From positions 1,658,501 through 1,722,500 of the forward strand of contig CANJKZ010000084.1 of NCBI GenBank assembly GCA_947471745.1: 64,000 nucleotides of DNA, written 5' to 3'. Positions 19,285 to 28,794 of the stretch are shown piece after piece (the first letter of the stretch is position 1; the number at the start of each line of letters is the position of its first letter). Origin of the DNA: Closterium sp. Naga37s-1. Its lineage: Eukaryota; Streptophyta; Zygnematophyceae; Desmidiales; Closteriaceae. The translations under genes and the position numbers were made by a program. Under the pieces are notes generated by a model. That model searched no databases and had not been told where the DNA came from. It saw nothing but the letters and a program-made list of their open reading frames with translations.

Positions 19285-20900
19285 ATGTTATTCTTTGTGC
19301 TATGTATGCTTTGTCTGTTAGTGCTGAGGGTGACTGTTACCGGTGTGTGCTGCCTGACCCAGGTATAGCTGCTGCTGCTCTAGGTGCTAGTGAGTCTGGT
19401 ACTCTCCCTGGTACTGCGCCTGCTCAGGCCTTGCACACTTTCACATTGGACTCAGGCGCCTCGCGTTGTTTCTTTCGTGATAGCACCACTCTCACTCCTC
19501 TCCTAGCACATGTCCCGGTCAGACTGGCTGACCCCTCTGGGGGCCCGGTCGTTGCCCGTTCCTCCACTGTCCTCCTGTGTCCGGCGGTTCCGTCCGGCTC
19601 ACTGTCAGGTCTTCGCCTCCCCTCGTTCTCTACAAACTTGGTGAGTACTGCTGCCCTCCAGGATGCGATGGTCACTACCACCACTCCTGGGGGTCAGTAT
19701 GTGTCAATCTGCACGTGCACACAGACGGGGCGTCACCTGGCCACGTTCACTCGTCGGCCAGGGTCGAGTCTGTACAGACTCACTACCGAGCCTCCTCAGG
19801 TAGCTGCGTTTGCTCAGGTATCCGCGTCAGGTCAGGTGGCCGCATCTTGCTCGTGTCGCCTCTTGTCGCACCAGACTCTTCCGTGGCACCACCGCCTGGG
19901 TCACCCCTCCCTGCCACGCCTTCGTGGCATGCACTCTCGTCTTCTTGTCTCTGGTCTACCCAGGTCTCTGCCTCCCCTCCCGCCCTTGCTGCCCCGCCCT
20001 GCCTTCCTTACGTCGAGGGGCGGCAGCGCGCCGCTCCTCACTCCTCCTCGTTTCCCCCGACGACTGCTCCCCTGCAGACTCTCCACATGGACGTGTGGGG
20101 TCCAGCCCGCGTCAGTGGACAAGGCCGCGAGCACTACTTTCTGCTGGTAGTTGACGACTAGACGCGGTACACCACGGTCTTCTCCTTGCGCAGCAAGGGT
20201 GAAGTCGTTGATGTCTTGATCCCTTGGATCCACACAGTCCGTCTTGAGCTCCACGAGCAGTTCAGCCAGGACCTTCCTGTCTTGCGTCTGCTCTCTGACA
20301 GAGGTGGTGAGTTCTCCTCCAGCCTCTTGCAGGACTTTTTTCGTGGGGAGGGCATTCTCCAGTCGTTCACGCTTCCGGACTCCCCTCAGCAAAATGGGAT
20401 TGCTGAGCGCCGCATTGGCTTAGTCATGGAGGTCGCTCGTACCTCCATGATCCATGCGGCTGCTCCCCATTTTCTGTGGCCGTTTGCGGTCCGGTACGCT
20501 GCGCATCAGCTCAACCTGTGGCCCCGTGTCTCCTTGCCGGAGACCTCGCCCACACTGCGTTGGACGGGGAGGTTGGCAATGCGTCGGTGTTCCGGGTCTG
20601 GGGTTCTCGTGCCTTTGTTCGCGATACATTAGCGGACAAGCTCTCCCCTCGTGCTATCCCCTGCGTCTTCCTTGGCTTTGTCCCTGACACGCCTGGCTGG
20701 CAGTTTTACCACCCCACCTCGTGCTGTGTCCTCCCTTTTCAGGATGTCACGTTCGACGAGTCGGTTCCCTTCTACTGTCTCTTCCCCTACCGCTCTGCCC
20801 CTCCCCCGCCCCCGCCGCTCTTCCTTGCTCCTGGTCCCCCTCTGGTCGACCCTCTCCCGCCGCAGGGTCCTGCTCCCTCCGGTGTGTCTCAGGTAGACCC
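19285..20900 (+). pseudogene. A3 protease, pre-integrase and integrase
   Basis: 19302 onward reads MYALSVSAEGDCYRCVLPDP, then the aspartic protease motif FTLDSGASRCFFRD. The pre-integrase segment (WHHRLGHPSLPRL) is intact but the frame slips near 19990. Integrase has Asp in HMDVWGP, Asp in SDRGGEF and Glu in NGIAERR. A TAG at 20159-20161 replaces Tyr in VVDDYTRYTT. A further frame change near 20575 splits the C-terminal part (GSRAFVRDTLADKLSPRA). Confidence 0.9.
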
Positions 20901-20929
20901 TCTCTCTGGTACTGCGCCTGTCGAGGTAG

Positions 20930-21600
20930 TTGTCGGCTCAGATGCTGCTCCAGGTGCTGCGTCTGGGGGTGCTGCGTCTGAGGGAGCGGAGCCGGGGGGT
21001 GCGGGATCTGATGGTGCTGGGTCTGGGGGTGCTGAGCCTTGGGGTGAGGAGCGTGGGGGTGCTGAGCCTGGGGGTGCTGAGTCGGAGGGTGCGGAGTCTG
21101 GGGGTGCTGAGCTTGGGGGTGCTGAGTCGGAGGGTGCGGAGTCTGGGGGTGCTGAGCCTCGGGGTGCTGCTTTGTCTGGAGGTCCTGCTGGTGCTTCGTC
21201 GCGATTGTCTCCACAGCAGCTGCGTGAGTGGCTTGTTCGGCGCGCACACCTTCGGAGTGGAGATCTCGGAGCTGGAGGCGCTGGACACGCTGGAGCTGGA
21301 GGTGCTGGAGTTATTGCCGGAGCTGGTGGTATTGGAGGTACTGCGGCTGCTGGTCCTCGAGGAGCTTGCACCAGGGGTGCTAGAGCTGCCGGGACTGGTG
21401 GTGTTGGGGGCGCTGGAGCTGGAGACCCTAAGGAGCCTGGAGCTTCTGGAGCTGCAGGCTCTTGCGCTGGTGGAGCTGGCGCTGGAGGCGCTGGAGCTGG
21501 AGGAGCTGGAGTTGGAGGCAAAGGTGCGGGAGGCGCTGGAGTCGCAGGAGTTAGAGCTATTGACCCTGGAGCTGGAGGTGCTGGAGGCACTGTGCGGCTG
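20930..21600 (+). repeat. A3 integrase-RT linker repeats
   Basis: Repeats of GGTGCTGAGCCTGGG-type units (Gly-Gly-Ala-Glu) to about 21180, then LSPQQLREWLVRRAHLRSG, then GGAGCTGGAGGTGCTGG-type units (Gly-Ala) to 21600. Two other frames also stay open and look like Leu/Glu-rich proteins; these are shadows. Confidence 0.85.
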
Positions 21601-21672
21601 TGACCGTACTTCGTTTCCCTGCTTCAGCAGGTTCTTGGTACCCCGTCTTCTACCGGCCTTACTCCTCCCTTC

Positions 21673-23850
21673 TTGTGTCCACCGCCTGATCAGTCGCAGC
21701 CGTCGTTACAGCCGGAATCCCCATTGCCTGCTCCCTCTCCCTACACTGAGGAGACCGGCAGTCTTACAGAGCGTCGTGAGCCTGCGTCTTGTCCTGTCTC
21801 GCCTGTTCGCACTGCTCGTCGCGTTCTTCGTTCACGTCCTCCTCCTGTCCCCGACACGCACGCTATGGCACTACGTCCTTCCTCTGTTCCATTGCGTGTT
21901 TCTCTTCCTGCTCCTCCTGAGTCCTCTCTTCCTGAGGTCCCTGACCCTGAGTCTGACCGCGCTCGTGCTGCCAGTCCCACTGTCTCTCGTCTCCTCGCCA
22001 CTGCTGTCACTGACCCTTCTGTTGAGTCTGCTGCTGCGTCTGCTCTTGTTGCTGAGCTGCTTGAATTTGCTGCTGCCTGCCGTCTAGACTACGCCACTTC
22101 TCTAGTTGCTGAGTCAGCATGTGCCAGTCCTCCGTCCGTCGGGGGTGAGTGCGCTCTTGGCATGGACGTCCTTGAGGACAGGCATGAGGACTTTGAGTGT
22201 CTTGCAGCTGCTGTACCTCGTTTCGCGTCCATGCTGCTTGCCCCTGAGGGAGACCCGGATGCACCAGACATCCCGACCCCGCGCTCTTACGCAGAAGCAA
22301 TTATGGGTCCTTACTCCTCTTCGTGGCAGGCAGCCATGGATGCCGAGATGGCATCCTGGAAGTCCACAGGCACCTACGTCGATGAGGTTCCCTCACATGG
22401 GGCGAACATAGTCGATGGCATGTGGATCTTCAGGGTGAAGCGGCCGTTGGGTTCTCCGCCTGCCTTCAAGGCGCGTTATGTTGCTCGAGGCTTCAGTCAG
22501 CGACAGGGAGTTGACTACTTCCAGACCTTCTCCCCCACCCCGAAGATGAGTACTCTTCGGGTGTTGCTGCACGTCGCTGCTCAGCGTGACTACGAGTTGC
22601 ACTCTCTGGACTTCAGCACAGCTTTCCTGCAGGGCAGCCTGCACAAGGAGATATGGCTGCGGCGCCCACCTGGCTTCACTGGGTCGTTTCCTGCAAGTAC
22701 CCAGTGGAGCCTCCGCCGGCCAGTCTACGGTCTCCGCCAGGGGCCTCGCGAGTGGCACGACACGCTGAGGATTATGCTTTCGGCTCATGGGTTTGCTCCT
22801 TCTACTTCTGACCTGTCGCTGTTTCTCCGCACCGACACCTCGCTGCCGCCGTTCTACGTCCTCGTGTACGTCGACGACCTCGTCTTTGCCACTGCTGACA
22901 CAGAGGCACTGACCATTGTGAAGTCGGAGCTGTAGAAGAGACACACCTGCACTGACCTGGGTGAACTGCGCAGCTATCCTAGCTTGCAGATCACCCGGGA
23001 CAGAGCACGGCGCACCATCACACTGACTCAGTCACACATGGTGTACCAGGTCCTTCAGCGCTTCGGCTTCCAGTTCTCCTCGCCACAACCCACTCCTCTG
23101 TCTACCGGCCACTCGCTCTCAGCTCCACTTTCGGACGAGTCCGTAGAGCCGAGTGGTCCGTACCCAGAGCTTGTGGGTTGCCTCATGTACCTGATGACGT
23201 GCACTCGACCTGACCTCGCGTACCCTCTCATCCTCTTGGTTCGCTATGGGGCTCCCGGTAGGCACCAAAAGGTGCAGTGGGATGCTGCGAAGAGGGTACT
23301 GCGTTACTTGTGCAGTACGTCGGGCATGGGGCTCGTGCTTGAAGGACGGGGTCCAGTTTTCCTCACTGGTCACGCAGACGCGTCTTGGGCTGATGACTCA
23401 GCTACGCAGTGGTCGTCACAGGGTTACACCTTCAGCCTCGGTTCCGGCTCTGTCTCATGGCGGTCTACCTGCTCGTCTCCGGTTCTCAGCTCCAGTTGTG
23501 AGGCTGAGATCTACGTAGGAGCCATGGCTGCACAGGAGCTACGCTGGCTCACCTACCTGCTGACTGACTTGGGAGAGCAGCCTCGTTCGCCTCCAGTTCT
23601 GTACGTAGACAACAAGGCCATGATTGCCTTGTGTCAGAAGTACAGACTGGAGCACAGAACGAAGCACATCGCTCTTCGATACTTCCTTGCTCGAGAGTTA
23701 CTGCAGCGTGGCCAGCTTCGTCTTGCGTACGTGGCCACTAGGGCCAACACTGCTGATGTATTCACCAAGGCACTTCCGCCTGGTGATCATCAGCGCTTCG
23801 CTACTGTTCTAGGCCTTGTGCCTACCTTGCCTCACTTGCTTACTGCTTGA
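21673..23850 (+). pseudogene. A3 reverse transcriptase-RNase H, one nonsense codon
   Basis: One frame from 21673 to 23850, broken only by TAG at 22933-22935 where other copies have Gln (SELQKRHTC). RT shows GMWIFRVKRPLGSP, LDFSTAFLQGSLHKEIWL, VYGLRQGPREW and the catalytic YVDD in FYVLVYVDDLVFA. RNase H keeps its four acidic residues: Asp in TGHADASW, Glu in SCEAEIYV, Asp in YVDNKAM and Asp in ANTADVFTKAL. It ends VPTLPHLLTA. The CAG-to-TAG change is the sole obvious defect, so this is the best preserved family A RT in the window. Confidence 0.93.
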
Positions 23851-23970
23851 CTCTGCTTGTACTGTGATCTATATATATACCTGCATGCTTGCACTTGCTA
23901 GGGTATGATCAATGTATTGTTGTTCTCTTTATATAACTCTGGATGTGAACTGGCCTTGTGGACCTTTGCT

Positions 23971-24023
23971 TGTGCTCGGACTGTGTGGTGACTTTGTGAT
24001 CCACCGTGAGCTTGCTTTGCTTT
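23971..24023 (+). promoter_or_regulatory. Conserved 3'-UTR motif in A3
   Basis: TGTGCTCGGACTGTGTGG...GAGCTTGCTTTGC, about 55 bases before the LTR, in a 225-base non-coding 3' region. Shared with families B and D. Confidence 0.7.
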
Positions 24024-24075
24024 TCTTGACTGGTCTTGTGACCACTTGTTCTCCCCCAGTTTGCCTATGGGGGTG

Positions 24076-24207
24076 TGTCAAACTTATATATAACTTATAT
24101 TGTGTAGGCTATAGTGGGGTAGCCCATGATGGGTACAACCCAATTAGGGTTAGCACTTGTACCCAATTGTTTCATAGTTCATTCATTCTCGTTCATTACT
24201 TTCAACA
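24076..24207 (+). repeat. LTR shared by A3 (3') and A4 (5')
   Basis: 132 bp, TGTCAAACTTATATATAAC...TTTCAACA. It is preceded by A3's polypurine end (GGGGGTG) and followed by a primer-binding site TGGTTTCAGAGC (24208-24219) and an A4 leader. Its first part matches A3's 5' LTR while its last 40 bases fit A4's 3' LTR better, suggesting a recombinant. Confidence 0.88.
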
Positions 24208-24284
24208 TGGTTTCAGAGCATGTCCCTCGCTAGGACCGCTTTTCATTCCTTGGGCCCACCACATGCTGCCCTGCGAGTAGCCCC

Positions 24285-25110
24285 TTGGCCCCGACCCCTT
24301 GGCCCGTCGCACCCCTAGGCCCGTCGCGCCCCTAGGCCCGTCGCGCCCCTTAGGCCTGTCGCGCCCCCACAGCCTTGTTTCCTAGGCCCGTTGCGCCCCT
24401 CGGCCCCGTTGTGCCCCTCGGCCCCGTCGCGCCCCTAGGCCCGTCGCGCCCCATGGCCCCGTTTCCTAGGCGCGTCGCGCCCCCCACGGCCCCATTTCCT
24501 AGGCCCGTCATGCCCCTCGGCCCCTTCGCGCCCCTAGGCCCGTCGCGCCCCACGGCCCCGTTTCCTAGGCCCGTCGCACCCCCACGGCCCCGTTTCCTAA
24601 GCCCGTCGCGCCCCTAGGCCCGTCGCGCCCCACGGCCCCGTTTCCTAGGCCCGTCGCGCCCCTCGGCCCCTTCACCCCCAGGCCCCGGCCCCTTGGCCCG
24701 ACGCGCCCCCAAGGCCCCGTTTCCTAGGCCCATCGTGACCCCTCGGCCCCGTCGCGCCCCTAGGCCCGTCGCGCCCCACGGCCCCGTTTCCTAGGCCTGT
24801 CGCGTCCCTCGGCCCCTTTGCCCCTAGGCCCCAGCCCCTTGGCCAGTCGCGCCCCTTGGCCCATTGCGCCTCTAGGCCCGTCCCTCCGCCCCTTTGCCCC
24901 TAGGCCCCGCCCCCCAGGCCAGTTGCGCCCCTAGGCCCATCGCGCCCCTAGGCCCGTCGCCCCCACACCAGGCCCCGCGACCCGCGCCCCGTGACCCGCG
25001 ACCCAGGCTCCTCGGCCCCTAGGCCCCTCGTCCCCCAGGCCCCTCGGCTCCTAGCCTCGGCCCCTCGGCCCCCACTCTTCGTGTTTGGCCCCTCGGCCTC
25101 TAGGCCCCTT
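24285..25110 (+). repeat. A4 GC-rich tandem leader
   Basis: Repeats of CCTAGGCCCGTCGCGCCCC and CACGGCCCCGTTTCCTAGG units, a mixed 30-45-base higher-order pattern most regular at 24370-24800. Same position and base skew as in A3, with different unit detail. Confidence 0.9.
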
Positions 25111-25162
25111 GGCTCCTACAGCTGCTACTACTGCTACTGCTTCTCCTGGATACTGTGCCACT

Positions 25163-26197
25163 ATGGTCTCGCTTCGAGTTCTCGCATTCGATCATGAGGG
25201 TAGACCGGTGCAGTTTGACACGTGGCTCGACGACCTGCAGCTCTACCTACTGAGCAATATTAAGGACGATGTTTCCCTGTTTGACCACATGTTCGGTACC
25301 GTTACTGCCCCTCCCACCACAGCTGACAGTGTGACTCGCTCACAGTGGCTTTCTCGCGACGCTGCTGCCCGCTTAACCATCCGCAACCACCTGCCGATAG
25401 CTGAATGTGCTTACTTCGGATAGCACAGGACCGCACAGGCACTGTACGACGCTGTAGTCGCTCGCTACTCCTCCCTTGCCACTGCTGCTCTAGGCCGCCT
25501 GCTTCTGCCCTACCTGTTCACCGAGCTGTCTGCCTTTGCCACAGTCGAGGACCTGGTTTCCCACCTTCGCGCTAGTGACGCTCGCTATCGCGCTGCCGTC
25601 CCTGCTGAGTTCCTTGACAGGAACCAGCCCCCGATGTTCATCACCCTCAAATTCATAGTCACTCGACTCCCTGACTCTCTTCGCTCTGTCAGGGACCACT
25701 TTCTCTCTCTTGACCCCACCTCCCTCACTGTTGACCTCCTCGAGCAGCATCTCCTAGCAGCTGAGACAAGTGCAGTTGCTATAGGTGCTGCTCGTGGCAC
25801 TCCGCGCCCGCCCTTCTTTGAGGGGTGCTCCCCCTCCCCCCTTGCCCCCTCCTACGCCTCTGCTGGTGCTGCAGACATCTCTGTTGCTGAGGACGTCGGG
25901 GCTGCTCCTGCTAGTGCGAAGCACCGCAGCAGCAAGGGCAAGGGTGGCAATGGTGGTGGAGGTGGCAGCGGCGGGGGTGGAGGTGGCAGCGGGAATAGTG
26001 GTGGGGGCAGCATTGGAGGTGGTGGCGGCGGTGGGACTGGTGGAGGGAGTGGGGGCTCTGGTGGCGGCGGTGGAGGCAGTGGTGGGAGTGGTGGCAGTGG
26101 CGGCAGTGGGACTGGTGGCGGTGGGACTGGAGCTCAGCGTGTTGGTTCTGGAGGTGGCCAGCGTCAGCACCAGTAGCGTCGGAGTGAGACCCAGTCG
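25163..26197 (+). pseudogene. A4 Gag, N-terminal part
   Basis: Start ATG 25163 (MVSLRVLAFDHEGRPVQFDT). A TAG at 25421-25423 replaces Gln after AYFG. The frame then continues to the Gly/Ser-rich tract (25920-26140) and QRQH; another TAG (CAG in other copies) is at 26174-26176. The frame is cut at 26197 by A5. The remaining zinc-like part lies beyond A5 from 29785. Confidence 0.9.
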
Positions 26198-26309
26198 TGT
26201 GAAAGTAACGAACGAGAATGAATGAACTAGCAAACAGTTGGGTACAAGTACTAACCCTAATTGGGTTGTACCCCTTATGGGCAAATGTATAAGCTATGAT
26301 ATTCTGACA
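26198..26309 (-). repeat. A5 3' LTR, 112 bp with internal deletion
   Basis: TGTGAAAG...TTCTGACA on the plus strand. About 20 bases present in 29653-29784 (the CTACCCCACTACAGCC region) are missing; otherwise there are only one or two differences. AGTCG is found on both sides, so taken alone it looks like a solo LTR. Confidence 0.88.
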
Positions 26310-26325
26310 AGTCGCCCCAGCAGCT

Positions 26326-26594
26326 ATAAGCCAATGCGGCGCTCAGCTATCCCATTTTGCTGAGGGTAGTTCAGAAGCGTGAACGACTGGAGAATGCCCT
26401 TCCCACGACAAAAGTCCCGCAAGAGGGTGGAGGAGAACTCACCACCTCTGTCAGAGAGCAGACGCAGGACAGGAAGGTCCTGGCCGAAGCGCTTGCGGAG
26501 CTGGAGACGGACTGTGCAGATCCAAGGGATCAAGACATCAACAACCTGACCCTTGCTGCGCAAGGGGAAGACCGTGGTGTACCGCGTGTAGTCG
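26326..26594 (-). pseudogene. A5 integrase core fragment
   Basis: Minus frame 26563-26324 reads MRSKGQVVDVLIPWICTVRL, then SDRGGEF (second catalytic Asp) and NGIAERRIGL (catalytic Glu). The upstream stop (26595-26597) and a frame change separate it from the first Asp in the preceding frame. It ends at the deletion junction. No active integrase. Confidence 0.85.
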
Positions 26595-28727
26595 TCAACT
26601 ACCAGTAGAAATTAGCGCTCGCGGCTGTCCACTGTCGCGGGCTGGGCCCCACACGTCCATGTGGAGAGTCTGCAGGGGAGCAGTCGTCGGGGGAAACGAG
26701 GAGGAGTGAGGAGCGGCGCGCTGCCGCCCCTCGACAAAAGGGAGGCACGGCGGGGCAGGCGAGGGCGGCAGGGGAGGCAGAGACCTGGGGAGACCAGAGA
26801 CAAGAAGACGAGAGTGCATGCCACGAAGGCGAGGCAGGGAGGGGTGACCCAGGCGGTGGTGCCACAGAAGAGTCTGGTGCGACAGGAGGCGACACAAGCA
26901 AGAGGCGGCTTCCTGACCTGACGCGGACATCTGAGCAGACGCAGCTACCTGAGAAGGCCCGGTAGCAAGTGTGTACAGACTCGACCCTGGCCGACGAGTG
27001 AACGTGGCCAGGTGACGCCCCGTCCGTGTGCACGTGCAGATCGACACACGCTGACCCCCCGAAGTGGTGGTAGTGACCATCACATCCTGGAGGGCAGCAG
27101 TACTCACCAAGTTCGTAGAGAACGAGGGGAGGTGAAGACCTGACAGTGAGCCGGACGGAACCGCCAGACACGGGAGGACAGTGCAGGAACGGGCCACAAC
27201 CGCTCCCCCGGAGGGGTCAGCCAGTCTGTCCAGGACAGGTGCAGGAAGAGGAGTGAGGGTGGTGCTGTCACGAAAGAAACAGCGCGAGGCGCTAGAGTCT
27301 AACGTGAAAGTGTGCAAGGCCTCAACAGGCGCAGTACCACGGAGAGTACCCGACTCACTAGCACCTAGAGCAGCAGTTGCTATACCTGGGTCAGGCGGCA
27401 CACACCGGTAACAGTCACCCTCAGCACTAACAGACAAAGCATACATAGCAGAAAGAATAGCATCAAAGTCTAGGTCAAAGATAGCAATCCTAGACTTATG
27501 CAGATCAGCCCAGCGAGGGAGCTCGACGTCGTCACCAAAGTCAGCACGCCAAGCCTCGTCGAGGCGGGAGAAGCAGCGGTGCTGAGTGTGGAGCCGCCCG
27601 CAAGTCTGACCAGCATGGTCACCCGTGCGAATGACATACGTGCACCTACCCCCAGACGCCCCACGCAGAAACCACTCACGAAGCTGCTGGGGAGACAGGG
27701 GTTCGCTCCGACGCTGCTGCTGCTGACGCTGGCCACCCCAAGAACCGACACGCCGAGCGCCAGTCCCACCACCACTAGTCCCACCGCCTCCACTGCCGCC
27801 ACTCCCACCGCTGCCTCCACCGCCGCCACCAGAGCCCCCACTTCCGCCAACTGTCCCACCGCCACCACCACCTCCACTGCTGCCCCCACCACCACTCCCG
27901 CTGCCACCTCCACCCCCGCCGCTGCCACCTCCACCTCCCCGGCCACCCTTGCCCTTGCTGCTGCGGTGCTTCGCACTAGCAGAAGCAGCCCCGACGTCCT
28001 CAGCAACAGAGATGCCTGCAGCAACAGCAGAGGCGTAGGAGGGGGCAAGGGGGGAGGGGGAACACCCCTCAAAGAAGGGCGGGCGCGGAGTGCCACGAGC
28101 AGCACCTACAGCAACTGCACTAGTCTCAGCTGCAAGGAGATGCTGCTCGAGGAGGTCAACAGTGAGGGAGGTGGGGTCAAGAGAGAGGAAGTGGTCCCTG
28201 ACAGAGCGAAGAGAGTCAGGGAGGCGGGTGACTATAAAGTAGAGAGTGATGTACATCGGGGGCGGGTTCCTGTCAAGGAACTTAGCAGGAACGGCACCGC
28301 GGTAGCGAGCGTCACTAGCGCGAAGGTGGGAAACAAGGTCCTCGACTGTGGTAAAGGCAGACAGCTCGGGGAACAGGTAGGCCAGAAGGAGGCGGCCTAG
28401 AGCAGCGGTGGCAGGGGAGGAGTAGCGAGTGACTACAGCGTCGTACAGTGCATGCGCTGTCCTGTGCTGTCCGAAGTGAGCGCATTCAGCTAATGGCAGG
28501 TGGTTGTGAATGGCTAAGCGGGCAGCAGCGTCACGAGTAAGCCACTGTGAGCGAGTCGAACTGGCAGCTGTAGCGGGAGGGGCAGTAGCAGCGCCTGACG
28601 CTAGGTCAAACAGCGAGACACTGTGCTTAGAATCGCTCAGTAGGTACAGCTGCAGGTCGTCTAGCCACGTGTCAAACTGAACTGGTCTGCCCTCATGATC
28701 AAACGCGAGAACCCGAAGCGAAGCCAT
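26595..28727 (-). CDS. A5 Gag-protease-pre-integrase open frame (about 710 aa)
   Basis: The longest intact family A frame. From ATG 28727: Gag helical domain, residues 1-210 (MASLRVLAFDHEGRPVQFDT onward); Gly/Ser-rich tract, about 258-335; LSPQQLREWFLRG at 344-356; a zinc-like segment with Cys362, Cys376, His380, His383, Cys385 and a later CYRC at 439-442; protease at 477, where the usual DSG reads Asp-Ser-Ser, probably inactivating it; pre-integrase WHHRLGHP at 622-629 with CLPF for the usual CLPC; and integrase Asp691 in HMDVWGP. It shows that Gag, protease and integrase are encoded in one frame. No canonical CX2CX4HX4C knuckle is present. The end is a frameshift, not a natural stop. Confidence 0.88.
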   Translation of the reverse strand: MASLRVLAFDHEGRPVQFDTWLDDLQLYLLSDSKHSVSLFDLASGAATAPPATAASSTRSQWLTRDAAARLAIHNHLPLAECAHFGQHRTAHALYDAVVTRYSSPATAALGRLLLAYLFPELSAFTTVEDLVSHLRASDARYRGAVPAKFLDRNPPPMYITLYFIVTRLPDSLRSVRDHFLSLDPTSLTVDLLEQHLLAAETSAVAVGAARGTPRPPFFEGCSPSPLAPSYASAVAAGISVAEDVGAASASAKHRSSKGKGGRGGGGGSGGGGGGSGSGGGGSSGGGGGGGTVGGSGGSGGGGGGSGGSGGSGGGGTSGGGTGARRVGSWGGQRQQQQRRSEPLSPQQLREWFLRGASGGRCTYVIRTGDHAGQTCGRLHTQHRCFSRLDEAWRADFGDDVELPRWADLHKSRIAIFDLDFDAILSAMYALSVSAEGDCYRCVPPDPGIATAALGASESGTLRGTAPVEALHTFTLDSSASRCFFRDSTTLTPLPAPVLDRLADPSGGAVVARSCTVLPCLAVPSGSLSGLHLPSFSTNLVSTAALQDVMVTTTTSGGQRVSICTCTRTGRHLATFTRRPGSSLYTLATGPSQVAASAQMSASGQEAASCLCRLLSHQTLLWHHRLGHPSLPRLRGMHSRLLVSGLPRSLPPLPPSPAPPCLPFVEGRQRAAPHSSSFPPTTAPLQTLHMDVWGPARDSGQPRALISTGS

Positions 28728-28794
28728 AGCTGTGCAGCACGCAGGATAGCAGTAGTAGCAGCTGTAGCAGTAGTAGTAGTAATAGTACCGGGCC

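Larger units (their letters stand above)
16788..24207 (+). mobile_element. Family A copia retrotransposon A3, both LTRs present
   Basis: A 7.4-kb element with 5' LTR, primer-binding site, GC-rich leader, gag, protease-integrase, linker, RT-RNase H, 3' UTR with the conserved motif, polypurine tract and 3' LTR. Its lesions are a Gag frameshift, a frameshift in the pre-integrase region, a TAG in integrase (20159-20161), a frame change near 20575 and a TAG in RT (22933-22935). It is the best full-length guide to family A organisation here. The 3' LTR is directly followed by A4's primer-binding site, so the LTR is shared and there is no flanking duplication. Confidence 0.93.

Noticed and set aside
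20930..22087. 385-codon Leu/Glu-rich frame overlapping the A3 linker and RT
   Set aside because: It arises from GGTGCTGAG/GGAGCTGGA repeats read in another frame; the RT frame with YVDD is the coding one. Equivalent frames in A1, A2, A4 and A6 were also dropped.
26198..26309. Independent solo LTR unrelated to A5
   Set aside because: It has its own AGTCG flanks, but the right-hand LTR at 29653-29784 is nearly identical and is also followed by AGTCG, and A4 Gag resumes there in frame. One insertion event with later rearrangement explains both.
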